NCBI GenBank assembly: GCA_029582165.1
Contig: CM055868.1
Coordinates: 8,383,501 to 8,447,500 of the forward strand
Origin: Portulaca oleracea
Lineage: Eukaryota > Streptophyta > Magnoliopsida > Caryophyllales > Portulacaceae
DNA: 64,000 bases
Direction: 5' to 3'
Notes under the pieces: generated by a model
The model's database searches: none
What the model was told of the DNA's origin: nothing
Seen by the model: only the letters and a program-made list of their open reading frames with translations
Program-made: the position numbers and the translations under genes
In this document: one piece after another, positions 34,447 to 45,749 of the stretch
How the letters are laid out: the number at the start of each line of letters is the position of its first letter
Numbering within the stretch: position 1 is the stretch's first letter

Positions 34447-34627
34447 TTGCCAAACATGAATACCTCCCGGAGCAACGGGCAGAACACCTGGGGTGGAAAC
34501 CCAAGATTGAGTGAAATAAATACCGCGCTCTGCGTCTATTTTAGTATAATCATCACGTAGTAAATCAACAAAGCCTAAAGTGATATCTCTTTCCCTTTCA
34601 AGCTTACCTACTACGGTACCAGAAAAC
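34447..34627 (-). pseudogene. rbcL: Plastid rbcL-derived fragment (NUPT)
   Basis: On the minus strand the frame reads [26 protein letters not shown], then [20 protein letters not shown] and GGIHVW, unmistakably the middle of the Rubisco large subunit. Only about 60 codons are present, out of about 475 in rbcL. Similarity stops abruptly at W on one side and just before SGTVV on the other. The frame has no stop, but several residues differ from the very conserved plastid protein, so it is a nuclear (or formerly mitochondrial) copy evolving freely. It cannot make a functional enzyme. It lies directly upstream of the split fragment at 33.2-34.4 kb. Confidence 0.9.
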
Positions 34628-34673
34628 ACATAGATACCTCCTCAGCATAAATTTTTTTTTTTTTAAAAAAAAA

Positions 34674-34730
34674 AATTAATACTAATACTCCAAAATCCCA
34701 CCTAGGTGGGGTATGTCGGGGTTGGATGTA
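34674..34730 (-). repeat. SINE-like 3' segment, first copy
   Basis: ACTAATACTCCAAAATCCCA, CCTAGGTGGGGTATGTCGGG and GTTGGATGTA are repeated in the same orientation at 35,387-35,442. In complement (TACATCCAACCCCGACATAC) the text resembles the body of plant tRNA-derived SINEs. The neighbouring GATACCTCCTCAGCATAA plus T/A run is also duplicated (34,632 and 34,730). Confidence 0.45.
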
Positions 34731-34773
34731 GATACCTCCTCAGCATAATTTTTTTTTTAAAAAAAAAAAAGTT

Positions 34774-35380
34774 GTAAGTAGATAACAGCCACATAAAGAT
34801 AAGAATGAAAGTTCTCATCCATAGGCAGTTATTATATGCAAAAGTCAACATATAAATATGTCTTTGTGTGAGACAATTGAGATTGATGAAAAGATTGATT
34901 TTCATTTTATTTCTTTTCTTTGTCCGTGAATTACTATTAACTCAGTAAGAGGTTTGGGGTGTGAATTTTCCAGTGACTCCGTGTCGTGGTAGCTATCGGC
35001 GATTACGCGACATCAAACGTGAAGGCTCTGATACCACTGTAAAACGGTACTAGAAATACCTCTTATATGCGGAAGCGAATCGGCTTGCCAATATATTGTT
35101 CTACTGAATCACAGTCTTCACGTTTGATGTCGCGTAATCGTCGATGGCTACCACGATATGGAGTCACCGGAAAATTCACACCCCAAACCTCTTACTAAGT
35201 TAATAGTAATTCACGCACAAAGAGAAGAAATAAAATGAAAATCAAACTTTTCATCAATCTACTTACAAAGAACTTTCAATCTACTTACAATGACATATTT
35301 ATATGTTGACTTTTGTATATAATAACTATCTATGGATAAAAACTTTCATTCTTATCCTTATGTGGTTGTTATCTACTTAC
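34774..35380. repeat. Large imperfect inverted repeat (arms about 250 bp, 91-bp spacer)
   Basis: The left arm (34,774-35,024) runs from GTAAGTAGATAACAGCCACA to GACATCAAACGTGAAG. The right arm (35,116-35,380) is its complement, from CTTCACGTTTGATGTC to TGTGGTTGTTATCTACTTAC. The spacer starts GCTCTGATACCACTG; in complement this is GTGGTATCAGAGC, the copia-type primer-binding motif. The arms therefore look like two opposed copies of a retrotransposon leader region around LTR-like spacer sequence. The direct repeats at 34,674 and 35,387 flank the structure. Confidence 0.7.
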
Positions 35381-35386
35381 AAAAAC

Positions 35387-35460
35387 TAATACTAATACTT
35401 CAAAATCCCACTTAGGCCGGGTATGTCGGGGTTGGATGTACCAGTCTTACCCCAAAATTT
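35387..35460 (-). repeat. SINE-like 3' segment, second copy
   Basis: Matches the copy at 34,674-34,730 (ACTAATACTTCAAAATCCCA, GGGTATGTCGGGGTTGGATG) and continues to TACCAGTCTTACCCC, which the first copy lacks. The inverted repeat sits between the two copies, as if it had been inserted together with a local duplication. Confidence 0.45.
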
Positions 35461-35569
35461 TGCAATTTAAATAGATGGGTTCTAAATTCCAATGGTTCAT
35501 TATCTACTGCTGCATGGAAAAGAAGCAGGCGAGTTTTAATGAAGCGTTCTACCTCAGTCTATTAGAATT

Positions 35570-36810
35570 TATATAGCTTGCTTGTTAAGAGTATGAAGGG
35601 GAGCACGATTGATTTTTTTTTTATTTATCTAGACTTGATCTCTAGAAATTGAATAATTGATAATAGTATACATATACGAGATTGAAAACACACATATCTT
35701 ATATTTGTTATATTCAAATAAATATAGGAAATTATATCTCTTTCTTTAATAAAAAAAAAGGCACAAAAAGATTGGTCCTTACAAGTATTGTATTGTATTA
35801 TTATCAAAATTGGAGAAAGATGACACAATGAAGTCAAGGCATACATTACCAAAGATGGAGGTTATTGTAGATGTGCGTTCGGTGCAAGGGTCCAAAAATG
35901 TCCAACATGAAAAAATAATGTGATAATGAGCATCTTTGTATTTGTTTATTTCATGATTGTCCAACCATTTGATTAGATATTACATGAATTTTAAACTGAT
36001 TGCTCTCATCTTATAGCTATAATTACAATCTACAACGGAAGGACCATCCACAAAAATTAAGAAAATAAAAACCATAAATTTTTATATGAAATTGAATTAT
36101 TTCTAAAACAATTTGCGACTTTTTATTTTACGAGTTTAAATAGATTATATAAACAAGTTTGCATTAATAAAAAAAAAATTCACTATTTATAAAGAAATTG
36201 ATTTCAGGTAACTAGTTATAAAATTATTGAGAAAATAATTTTAATCCCCTTCATTCCGGTCAAAAATTGCATACATAAACAATTAATATCACCTCAATTG
36301 CAATTAATATCACCTTATGCCTCATTTTTTACAGCTGGCTGTGGTGTGGCGCGGTGCGGTGGAATTGTGGTGGATTGTGGAAAATTGTGGTAGATTGTGG
36401 AAAGTTGTGGTGGATTTTTAGTTTAATAATTGCAAATATGTTGGAAAATGTGAAATTGTAATCAGAAAAAGTGATAAAGTAATTAGAAAAAGTAAATTGT
36501 AGTGGGTCGTGTCAAGTTATGGTGCGGTGTGACACCACAGTCAGGGCCTTAATTGCAACATTGTACATATTTTATTTCATATTATTTGTCATTTTTAGAA
36601 ATTATACTGGTTAAATTTCAAAAATTTTGATATTAAATTTCTTACTACATGCAATGACTTACTAAATAAAATTATTATCATTAAATATATATATATATAT
36701 ATATAACAAAAATTACTATCACAATTGTTAACAAAATAATATATGAAAAATTTAGATCAAAGAATAACATTAAAGACGATGACAATTAATAAAATGACAA
36801 ATAATAAATC
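35570..36810. repeat. Segment A of a long direct duplication
   Basis: Matches 61,292-62,958 in the same orientation. Shared landmarks in order are TTTATATAGCTTGCTTGTTA, ATACGAGATTGAAAAC, GGAAATTATATCTCTTTCTT, GATGGAGGTTATT, CATACATAAACAATTAATAT and AACAAAATAATATATGAAAAAT (shared core AAAATAATATATGAAAAAT). Copy A holds one MITE (36,318-36,548) absent from copy B. Sequence identity looks moderate, so the duplication is old. Confidence 0.8.
36318..36548. mobile_element. PIF/Harbinger-like MITE in segment A
   Basis: A 3-bp duplication TTA flanks it (36,315-36,317 and 36,549-36,551), and segment B reads straight through this position (CACCTTAATTACAAT), which proves the insertion. The ends TGCCTCATTTTTTACAGCTG and, in complement, GGCCCTGACTGTGGTG are imperfect. 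The body repeats GATTGTGG(A/T)AA-type units and resembles the 17,835 element. Confidence 0.82.
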
Positions 36811-36906
36811 AAAAGTTTACTCGGAGGTACCCTAATATTTGGAGAAACTATTTTTCGGTGCCCCAACTTTTCAAAACTCAGTTTGAGGTACCCTTACTTG
36901 GAACAA

Positions 36907-37560
36907 AGCACTTGTATAATATCAGAGAGAAATGGTGTTCGGCCTTTTTAAAAGATTTTTTTCTCTGGTGGCACTCTTTCTTCCCAGCGAAAAGAATCAT
37001 TGAATTCTTGTCTGGCAAGGAGACGTCATGTTACTGCAGGGGTAGATGATGTTTATGATATTCTTTGTAACCTTGTAAGCGAATAGATGAGGAATGAGGG
37101 AGCATAAAATTTGCGTAATACACAAGGCTTTCCAGATTTATATTTGAGTCATTCAAAGTTGCTCCAACGCTTCTAAGATTTATACTATTAATTTGTATAA
37201 CATTTTTGAAGACGACTATTGTAAGGTTGAAGGATATCGTCAAGAATTGGTTAGGTATGTAGAAAATTCAAACTCAAAAGATTTTGTGTATTTTGTTTAT
37301 GAGAAACGGAATGGGTCTGATTTTGGGTTTTGTGTGAGATTCAAGTCAGATGACGGGGCTATTGATTGTGACTGTAAGAAAATTGTTGATGTTGGGTATT
37401 TGTGTTGTCATTGCTTAAGGGTATACAATGTGCATTTTGTTTAAGAAATCACTGAGAAATATATTCTTAAAAGATGGACAATGTTTGCTCGACCATGTCC
37501 TCCAGCTAGTGATAATGGGAAGATTTCAGCTGATGTTGAAAGAATTGGGGTAGTGCCTTC
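36907..37560 (+). pseudogene. FAR1-RELATED SEQUENCE (FRS) pseudogene, piece 1
   Basis: FRS proteins are MULE-transposase-derived transcription factors. Here the C-terminal half of the transposase core appears as LYNIREKWCSAFLKDFF, then after a frameshift SQRKESLNS. It is followed by stops and, from 37,193, an open stretch YNIFEDDYCKVEGYRQELVR leading into the SWIM zinc finger: CDCKKIVDVGYLCCHCLRV supplies CxC and CxH. A TAA at 37,442 interrupts the line before EITEKYILKRWTMFARP, a standard FRS motif. Frameshifts and at least three stops make it a pseudogene. The piece ends at 37,560, where an old hAT-like element begins; the gene continues at 42,271 and 60,340. Confidence 0.85.
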
Positions 37561-37938
37561 CAAGGGTGAATTCAAAAACTAAATATAGCGAGGTCAAATT
37601 TAAAGTTATGAGTACTTAAAAGTTTACTTCTAATTAGTAACATTCAAAGATTTATATTAAAATTTAAATACGAACAACTCACAAGTCTTAATATCAAAAT
37701 GTTTATGATATATAATATATAGTATGATATATAATGTATTGCATCATTGTAGATACTGGGATTTTGACACATAAGTTATATGAAAAATGAAGGCGGAAGA
37801 AATAAAAGAAGTTCGATAAATGCATGCATTTACATGTGTTTTTTTTCACCTATAAATCCCATGCATGATCACATGTGATTCTACCCTAGCTACATGTACA
37901 TTTGTTTTTATAAAAATGAAGTCATGCAAGCCCTAAGT

Positions 37939-40682
37939 CACAACTACACAAATAGCATACGCCAACGTTTGTTATGTAACAGTTTTAAATTGTTACAATA
38001 GGTTGTCTATCCTAACAAATTTAGTAACAGTTTTTCAGGGTATAAATTTTATAAAATATTGTCAAAAATCCTAACAGTTTTTGCAATTTGCTAACATATT
38101 TTATAAATGTTAGATTTATATTTCCTATTGTAACATTTTATACCACAACTCCTAACATATTAAAAAACATTGGAATAGAATTGAAGTTTATATATATACA
38201 TTTTATACCGGTACCAAAGCTCCTAACATATTAATCGTCCCGAAAGACCCGATCCGAAAACCCGCTACCCGGAAATTAATTTAATTAGGTTACCCGTCCC
38301 GGAAAAATCAATTTTAATCTAGTCAGGTATCCACCCTGGAATATTTTCGGTTAATCGGTTCAGTACGTTACGGATCGATCCCTTGACAATTTCAGGTACC
38401 CGAAATTAAATTTAACATTTTGCTCCAGACTTAATTTAATAAGTTTTGGTTTCAAAAAATAAATTAATAATTTTTTCTTAATTTTATGTTTAGCTTGAAA
38501 AAACCCTAATTTTATGTTATATTGTTGTTGCTTGGCGTTGATGATCAGTACGTGCTCCACCAAAAGCCCCAAAACTCAAAACGCTAAAGTGTTATCTCTC
38601 AGTCGATGCTCGATCACAATTCACAAACCCTAGCCACAGTCCACACCCTACAGATCTGAGATCGATTGACCGGAAAGACAGTAGCAGGAGTGCCGCTGCT
38701 CCTCGACGGTCGTCGGTCGTCGGTCGTCGGTCGTCGCTCGTCGACATTCAGTCAGACCGTCAACACTCTCAACTGTCGTCGGTGTTCGACACTCAGTCAG
38801 ACCGTCGGTCGTTGGTCTTCGACACTCAGTCACTCAGTCAGACGGTCGACATTCTCAACTCAGGTAACTTTTTCACACAATTTTTGTTCTTGGTTCTCAA
38901 TCTCAGTTGTCTCCACTTTCCATTCTCACATATCTCCCACTCAGATATTTGCTTTACACAATTGTTGTTCTACTTCTCGACGGTAGTGGGCGTGGTCCGT
39001 CTTCGACTCTCAACAAGACAACAACTCAGCCCTGCTCCTCGACGGTCTACGCTATCACACTCGGGTATTTTTTTGAAACCATTTCAATTCTGATTATCAT
39101 CTCACACTCAGTTGTATCCATTGTCTAAAATTTTTGCAATAGAGGACATGAATGCTTGGAGAAACTCTTACGTGATTTGGAAAACGATTTGCATTTGGGG
39201 CATGCTATTTATGATGAGCTTTGTTGCATTGGAAATCTTTGTGCTTTGTTCTAATTTGATAGTAAATAGGAGACCCAATAACCGATTTGAAAAACTTTCC
39301 ATAATTGAAATCGATGCCAAAAGGAGGCAGCACATTTGATGATTTTCTGATTAAAGTGTGGTGAGATGAGAACTTACTGTGTCTTATGGGAGGAGGGCAC
39401 TTGAAACTTTCATTATCGAGCCTGATGGTCTTAGGCAAGGGAGTGGCAGGGGGCTTTTGTGGATTGAATCAGAAACAAGTATTGCGATTAGATCAGTGTA
39501 TGAAGTTATTGAATAACTTCTGTACCTGTTTTCAAAGTTTGAAGTTAATTTATGGCATGAAACCAAAGGTAGGTTGACTTTTGTGTGACCTACACCCCTG
39601 TGTGCATTGAGATTATGCATATTAATATGTATGTGGACTCAGTGCTAATATATCATTTAATGTGTCTGAATTAGTTTTGTTTTGGAGAAGGAATTGTCTA
39701 TTGAGTGCATGGTTTGCTAAACTGAAACTATATATTGCTCATTTGCTCAAAACAAACGAGATATTAGAGTTGTGATGATTTAATTCTATGTCTAATCAAT
39801 TAGCTATTAAGTATCTCTCCCTCTTTTTTTCTCCAAAAAAAATTTGAAATTGAATTTCTAAATATCATTTTTTTTCTCTTAACCTTAATAAGATGATCTT
39901 TGATCCCCGATCAAGTTATTTCCATTACTGATTTAATTTTTTGTTATTTGTGTTGTTCACAGGATGAAGTTGGGGAGGAAGAAGATGATCTTTGATCCCC
40001 TATCAAGTTATTCATCAAGATACAAAATTTGTTTGAGATAATCTTGTTAAGTATTGAGATATTTCCATTTGGATGATGGCAACACGTACATGTTGTCTAT
40101 AATTTAAATATTTGACGCCTTTAGGCCTTTGTTTTAGAGATGAGAATCTTAGTTTATTGCAATTTAACTTTGTGGAGACATTTTAATATACAACTTCCTT
40201 GTGTGCAGTACAATATTGTTTGTTATTTTAATTCAACTATCATTTTCAAGGGTTGAAGTACATGTTTTATATTATTTGAATAAGGTCAACCACATCACAA
40301 TACATATAAATACCAACAATTTTAACATTTTTCAATTGTTACTATACATGAAATTAATGTTACTAATTGCATCTAAACCAAAAGCAATTTGTTGCCATTG
40401 CTTCTAATTCGTTGCAATAGAGTCATTAGTAACAATTTATAACTTGTTGGAAAAAAAGAAGACAACAATTTAATTTTGTTGCAGTAGCTAAAAATTGTTA
40501 GCATTGAATTCTACTATAACAGTTGTTTTTTTGTTACCAAATACTTAAAAACCGTTACGATAGGCTACGACAACAGCTGCAATTATAACGAATACAAAAG
40601 CGTTGCCGTAGACATATGCCAACGAATTTTAGCTTATGGTAACAGTTTTTACCTGTTACCATATGTGATTTGTGTAGTAGTG
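37939..40682. mobile_element. CACTA-like (En/Spm) non-autonomous element
   Basis: The left end CACAACTACACAAAT and the complement of the right end CACTACTACACAAAT match at 13 of 15 positions. The subterminal regions are rich in TAACAGTTTT and its complement (for example GTTATGTAACAGTTTTAAAT on the left, GGTAACAGTTTTTACCTGTT on the right), as in CACTA elements. The inside has no transposase but holds a GC-rich section (38,600-39,080). A clean 3-bp duplication is not seen. Confidence 0.7.
38700..38862. repeat. GTCGTCGGTC minisatellite and CACTCAGTCAGAC repeats
   Basis: Tandem CGGTCGT units (38,705-38,745) are followed by several spaced copies of ACTCAGTCAGACCGTC. The block lies inside the CACTA-like element and is far more GC-rich than its surroundings. 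It is preceded by ACAAACCCTAGCCACAGTCC, which looks like a plant gene leader. Confidence 0.8.
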
Positions 40683-40749
40683 GTACTAATGCCAGAGGTC
40701 GCAAGTTCGAATCCTCACAAAAACACTCAAAAAACACCTCAAAAGCTAG

Positions 40750-41800
40750 CTAAATAATACACTCTCTCCGTCCAGTGTGAATGACAACTTCCCTAGGCAA
40801 ACCCTCTTCACACTTCACCGTCCAAGCATGCATGGACGAGGAGGTATTCCTCCCCCCTGCATGAAGGTCGGTCGGCCTTGGGAGCTCCGCCCACACGTGG
40901 TCAATTAACCACGTGCTGTCGTCCACAGTAGGCATCCCCCTAGCTGCCTGGTGTTCTGTGCCAGTCCGAAGTCTACGAGGTGAATGCATGCATGTGTATG
41001 TATATCTACTCCCTCCATCCTCCTATAAATACCACCCTCCTCTTCAAGCTAAAAACACAATCTCCACTCCATCTCATCTTCACTTTCTCTCTCTACTCAC
41101 TCTCTAATACTCTATTCTATCCTACTTTCCATCATCTATCTTGCCATAATCTCATTCTTCCATCACAAAAACCCTAAATACACATCCTACCTTATTCATC
41201 CTAAACTCCACCTAAAACCCTAGCCTAAACACAACCATAACCACAAAAAAAAAAACCTTCTTATTCCCTTCTTTCAACCCCTTCTTCTTATCATCTTTTA
41301 CCACCCTTTTTCTATATCCTTTTGACACTTGGAGAGGAAGGTTTTAAGGCATTGAGGAGGATTCAACAAGCATCAAAAGGTTAGGCAAGGCTTTCCCCAA
41401 CAAAGTAGCAATATAAGCTTTTAAGTGTTCTTCTTTTCTTGTAAATAATTGTGTATTTATACCTTTTTCATCTTGTATATTACATTCTTGTGGCATGATT
41501 CAATGAAATAATTCTATAAAGTGTTCCTTCAATTTCCTTCCAAATTTTATCAAAAACGCATTTTAAACTTTTAGTAGAGTCTTTCCTTTTGTGAGAGACG
41601 AACTCTTAAAAGTTTACTTTTCGAGTTCGTAGTCTTACCTTCTAATCCATTCTTGGGTTTCGCAGGCGGAGTTTTTCTTTCTTTTTCTTTTGGTTTTGTC
41701 TTGGCTTTTCCCTCAAAAAGTCGGGTGGCGACTCTCATTTCGAACTAAAATACATCGAGGATTGCATAAACTATGGTTAACATGGTTTTACAATGTATCG
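40750..41800 (+). repeat. LTR-derived sequence, probable retrotransposon remnant
   Basis: A promoter-like stretch (CCTCCTATAAATACCACCC near 41,023-41,040) is followed by a CT-rich leader and, further on, AAAAGTCGGGTGGCGACTCTC (about 41,717-41,737), a motif I associate with LTRs of plant Ty3/gypsy elements. Clear LTR ends and a partner LTR were not found, so the boundaries are approximate. It sits between the CACTA-like element and the right end of the old hAT-like element. Confidence 0.4.
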
Positions 41801-42270
41801 ATGCAACTTTAAGGTTTTCTTTCTTATATTTCTAAATAATACTTGCATAAATTGCTTTCTTCTGAACCTAACATTTAAATGAGCAGATTGGGTTAAATTT
41901 AGAAGAGTTTGGAACAAGTGGATGTTCACTCTTAAAGGTTTAATTCAATGAATCATAAAATGCATAAGTAAAGGGAAAGTGATTTTACAAAATATTACTC
42001 ATGAAATATAAGTTTGATTTCCTTAAAGGGTTTTCAAAGGTTAAACTTCAGCACAAATCACCGAATCACACCCCAAATCCAAACGTGGACGTTCGGAAGC
42101 CCGAACGGCGAGGAAAAATGTTCACAATTATATATGTGCATAAATTACTTTCAATTTTTTTCATTTTATATAAGTACATTTTCATACAAAAGATGACAAT
42201 ATTGTTATCTCTTTTCCAAAAAGAGGGGTCACATGACCCCATGTGAACCCACCTTAGATCCGCCCCTAGA

Positions 42271-42294
42271 CTACTTTCGTCAGTTTGGAGAATG
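42271..42294 (+). pseudogene. FRS pseudogene, piece 2
   Basis: A 24-bp island between the old hAT-like element and the retrotransposon array. Read with the sequence that follows the array, it gives LLSSVWRM then QMLSNFENIITGD, a segment typical of the region after the SWIM finger in FRS proteins. Its last five bases, GAATG, are the left target duplication of the array. Confidence 0.7.
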
Positions 42295-44216
42295 TGTTCG
42301 GCCTTGTTTCGAGCCGAATTTCTTCTCTTTTATAGGGTATTCTTGCTTATCTTTAATAACTATTTTAGTAGTTTTATTGTGTTTTTACCCTTTTATTAGA
42401 TTTTATAGCTTTTTATTATTTTAGTTATTATTATCATTAAAATGAATTAAAAATGTAAATATTAGAAATAAATAAATTAAATACCTAAACCTAATCTAAT
42501 TGGCCCAATTCCTATTTTCTCTCCTTCCTTTCCCTCTTCTCCTACTTCTCGGCCCAAAGAAACCCAGCCCATACCCTAACTCTAAAACCCGCCTAACCTA
42601 GATACCCAGAAACCCAACTACCCGCCCCATTTACCCCAGCCGAATAAAAACTCCCACCAAACCCTAATTCCCTCATTCCCCCATTTCTTTCTTGCCTTCG
42701 TCCCTTTCCCCTTTCTCCCTCTCTGGTTCTCTTTCTCTCTGTCTCTTTGCGCAGCCAAACGCACCCCACCAAACCAACTTCAACCTCCACCATTTCCTTC
42801 TCTCATCTTATCATCTCGTTCATCTCTTCCATCTCATCTCTTCTTCTTCTCTTCCTTTTCTCATTTTCTCGCGAATTTCTCAGTCACTCACTCTCTTTCT
42901 CCTATTGCAGATTCGGTTGACAACCAACGAAGAAGAGGCGCACACACCATCGTCAACGCAGACCATCTTCTGTCTAACCATCGATTGCATTTACACCATC
43001 CATCTTGAAGAAAATCGGCGGCTTGGATTGAAGGGAGGAGATCGGTTTCGACTATAAAAGAGGATGAAGGAGCAGATTCGAAAGGCAAGCAAGGAGGTTT
43101 CGGCCTTCATTTTAGGGTTAGAATTAGATTAGGTTTAATTCTTGATTTTATTTTCGATTTTGAATCTCTATTTGGTTTTGCTTTCAATCGATTCTAGGTT
43201 TGCTCTTTAATGGTTGAGATTTGATTAAGGATTTGGTATTTTGTTATTGAATTGGTTGAGTTATTGATTTCTGGGAATGAATGTTGAAGGATTTTGTATG
43301 TAGTTATTATCTCAGTTTAATTGTTGTTTGAATCTATGGTTGATGGTATTAGACTCATTTTGCCCCTGTTCTTGATAGCTCGATTTTCTGTCTCTTCTGT
43401 CTCGGCTTCTATTTCTCTTCATCTTCCCCTGCTTCCTCTGCTCGGTTAATGGGCAGTAGGAAGTTTAATCCCTATTCTTACCATTTGTTGTTTGGTCGTA
43501 CAGTAGATTAGAATTAGGTTTCTTAGGTTTTGGTCCTTTGTTAAGATCAGTTTTAATCTAGGATTAGATTTAGGGTTAGTCCTTAGAGTTAATAGGGTTT
43601 AGGGTCTGTTTGGTCGTTAGTTAAAGTTAGGTTTATTAGAGTAATTCAGTTTAGGGTTAAGTCTTATTAAGATTAGTTTTAGTGTTAGGTTTCTAGGGTT
43701 GGTTAAGTGTTATTAAGTTTTCATTAGTTTTTATTAGGGTTTTGTTTAGGGTTTGTTTAAGTCAATTTTCCCTAAAGTCTTTATTAGTATTAGCCACAAA
43801 ACAATCCAACTATTAGTGAGGAGGAGGGCTAAGGATCACAAATTCCACTCTCAAGTGGGGATTTGGGGATTCTTAGTAATCCAATTCACGCTTTCTTATT
43901 TGTTCGGGAGAAAGTTTAAGGTGAAGGATTTAATTGAAGTTTAGATCATCAAAGGTATAGTCTCTTGTTCCTAATTTCATATTAGTTTTAGTTTAATTGC
44001 TTTCTTAATTTCATGTTTTTAATTGCTTTCATCTTTTATTGCTTTCTTAATTATTATCATGTCTAGGTTAGTTTATTGCTTTATTTACATAATTTATTGC
44101 TTTCCGCATTGAGAAAAACACCTTTACACAAACCGATTATCCTTAATCAAGCCTCACACCCATCCCTGTGGACCGACAACCTAAATTTATAAAACCACAA
44201 AAATTACAACCGAACA
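42295..44216 (+). repeat. LTR 1 of the array (1,922 bp)
   Basis: TGTTCGGCCTTG to CCGAACA. It contains CT-rich stretches (42,690-42,900) and a TATAAAAG at 43,053-43,060 that is kept in all four LTRs and could be the promoter core. It is preceded by the GAATG target duplication. Relative to LTR 4 it differs at a few sites, including GATTTGATTAAGGATTTGG against GATTTCGATTCTGGGATTTGG. The 63-codon ORF found in every LTR shows no homology and is not treated as a gene. Confidence 0.93.
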
Positions 44217-44217
44217 A

Positions 44218-44235
44218 TGGCGTCGTTGCCGGGGA
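44218..44235 (+). other. Primer-binding site, unit 1
   Basis: TGGCGTCGTTGCCGGGGA, one base after the LTR end. It resembles TGGCGCCGTTGCCGGGG, the site attributed to tRNA-Asp priming in Athila/Tat gypsy elements. Confidence 0.8.
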
Positions 44236-44324
44236 TGGCGTTATTTGGTAGATTAGGTGATTGGTTTGTATGTAAATAGTTTAATTGCTTTCTTGATTAT
44301 GTTAGAAAAATGTAGCACAAAAAC

Positions 44325-45749
44325 TTGAATATCGTAAAAAAAAACAAAAAAAAAAAAGAGATGGCATGTTTTAGCTTCCCTCAAAATGAGCAAGAATTAT
44401 TTTGTGATTATCGTGATAGATTAAATGATTATCTTGCTTATTGGGCCACTCATGGTTATATTTGTTCTAATTGGGAAGTGTTAGTTGTTACTAATGAGGG
44501 ATTGAATTTCGAGACCCGTTCTCTTCTGAATTACTTTGATTTCAATGTTGAACATGAGTATCGGGCTTGGGAATTATTTGATTGGTTGTACGGATACTCG
44601 CCAATTTGGGGAGACTTTTTATTCATCGGGTTCTTGTTTTGGTAATCCATGTGCTCTTCATGCTCAATTGCACTATGAGAAACGTTATGATCTGTCTCCA
44701 TGTGATGATGTTGAGTCTCGTCATTTGTGTGTGCATTGTGAATCTCAGTCTCATGCTTAGAATCTTGTAGACTAGATAAAATTAGTGCTGAAATAGTTGG
44801 TTTACAAGATAGGATGAATAAATGCATGCAAGAATTTGAACACGTGCTTAAACCTAGGGTGGAAACTTATCTTGCACAATTGGTTTATTCGAATGTTGAA
44901 ATAGGTCATTTATCGTCTTTGAGTCCTGAAATGCATGTGATTCTTACGTATATGATTATGATTATGATGATGACTACTGTAATGGACATAGTTTTGTAAG
45001 GAGAATTAGTGATTCCTTAGCTCTAGCCCCACCTAGTGAGCATGAGGAACAAGATGATTCTGTGTGTGATGATGAAGAACTTGATGACTACATGCTTGAT
45101 GATGAACCATTGTCCATGTCTTTGTGTGAAGAAAAAGTTGAGATTTATGAATGCCATGATGCTTTTGATATAATTGAGCATGATCTTGTTGGGAGTGAAG
45201 TTGTATCCTTTGTGATTGAATGTGTGCTAGATACTGATTTATTCACTTTCATTGAGAATTATTGCATTAGCGAGGCATTAGCTACCCTTTCTTGTAAATC
45301 CGTTGATGTGAAATCTTGTGATGATGAACTTGAGTCTATGGGATTGATCCTAAGTGTTTGGACTTGGTTTGTGACAATGATATTTTGATGGTGATATGCT
45401 TTATGAGTCGTTGTTTGCATCCAAGTCTTCCTATTAGCATGTCCATGAAAGTGTTGTATTGCCTCCTTCCGTTGATTTGTATACTCAATTTCCATTTGCG
45501 AGTCAACGGGAGGACCCTTTTGTCATATCTTCTTTCACTATGCCTAGGAAAGTCTTGTATATTCATGCAATTCATCATTTCTATGACTTTTCTAAGGCAT
45601 TTGATAAATTGTTAAGGGCGCTAATGTTTGTTTATATGCCATTGCGAGTGTGCTCTTACCTACACCATTCTGAGATGCATGAGAGGATGCATGATTTGTT
45701 ACTCCGGGCGTTGACTGGTTCTGACTTGGTGCCCGATATCGTGAGGTGA
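44325..45749 (+). pseudogene. Gag-like ORF of unit 1, broken
   Basis: Compared with the intact copies it lacks two bases near 44,590 (TTGTACGGATAC against TTGTACACGGATAC), has TAG in place of TCC-G in the zinc-knuckle region (44,758), a changed segment near 44,935-44,955 and a lost G near 45,342. The frame is therefore split into several short ORFs. Otherwise it is nearly identical to units 2 and 3 and ends at the same TGA position. Confidence 0.9.

Larger units (their letters stand above)
37561..42270. mobile_element. Old hAT-like element interrupting the FRS pseudogene, itself a host for other insertions
   Basis: The left end CAAGGGTGAATTCA equals CAGGGGCGGATTCA with three G-to-A or C-to-T changes, and the right end is GATCCGCCCCTAG. 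These match the ends of the two younger hAT elements at 30.6 and 33.3 kb. FRS coding text stops exactly at 37,560 (GTGCCTTC) and resumes at 42,271 (CTACTTTC), giving a 5/8 decayed target duplication. A CACTA-like element and LTR-derived DNA fill most of it. The end assignment is inference from these matches. Confidence 0.6.

Noticed and set aside
43753..43944. 63-aa ORF repeated in all four LTRs of the array
   Set aside because: It is conserved only because the LTRs are copies of each other. It has no recognised domain and sits in LTR sequence expected to be non-coding.
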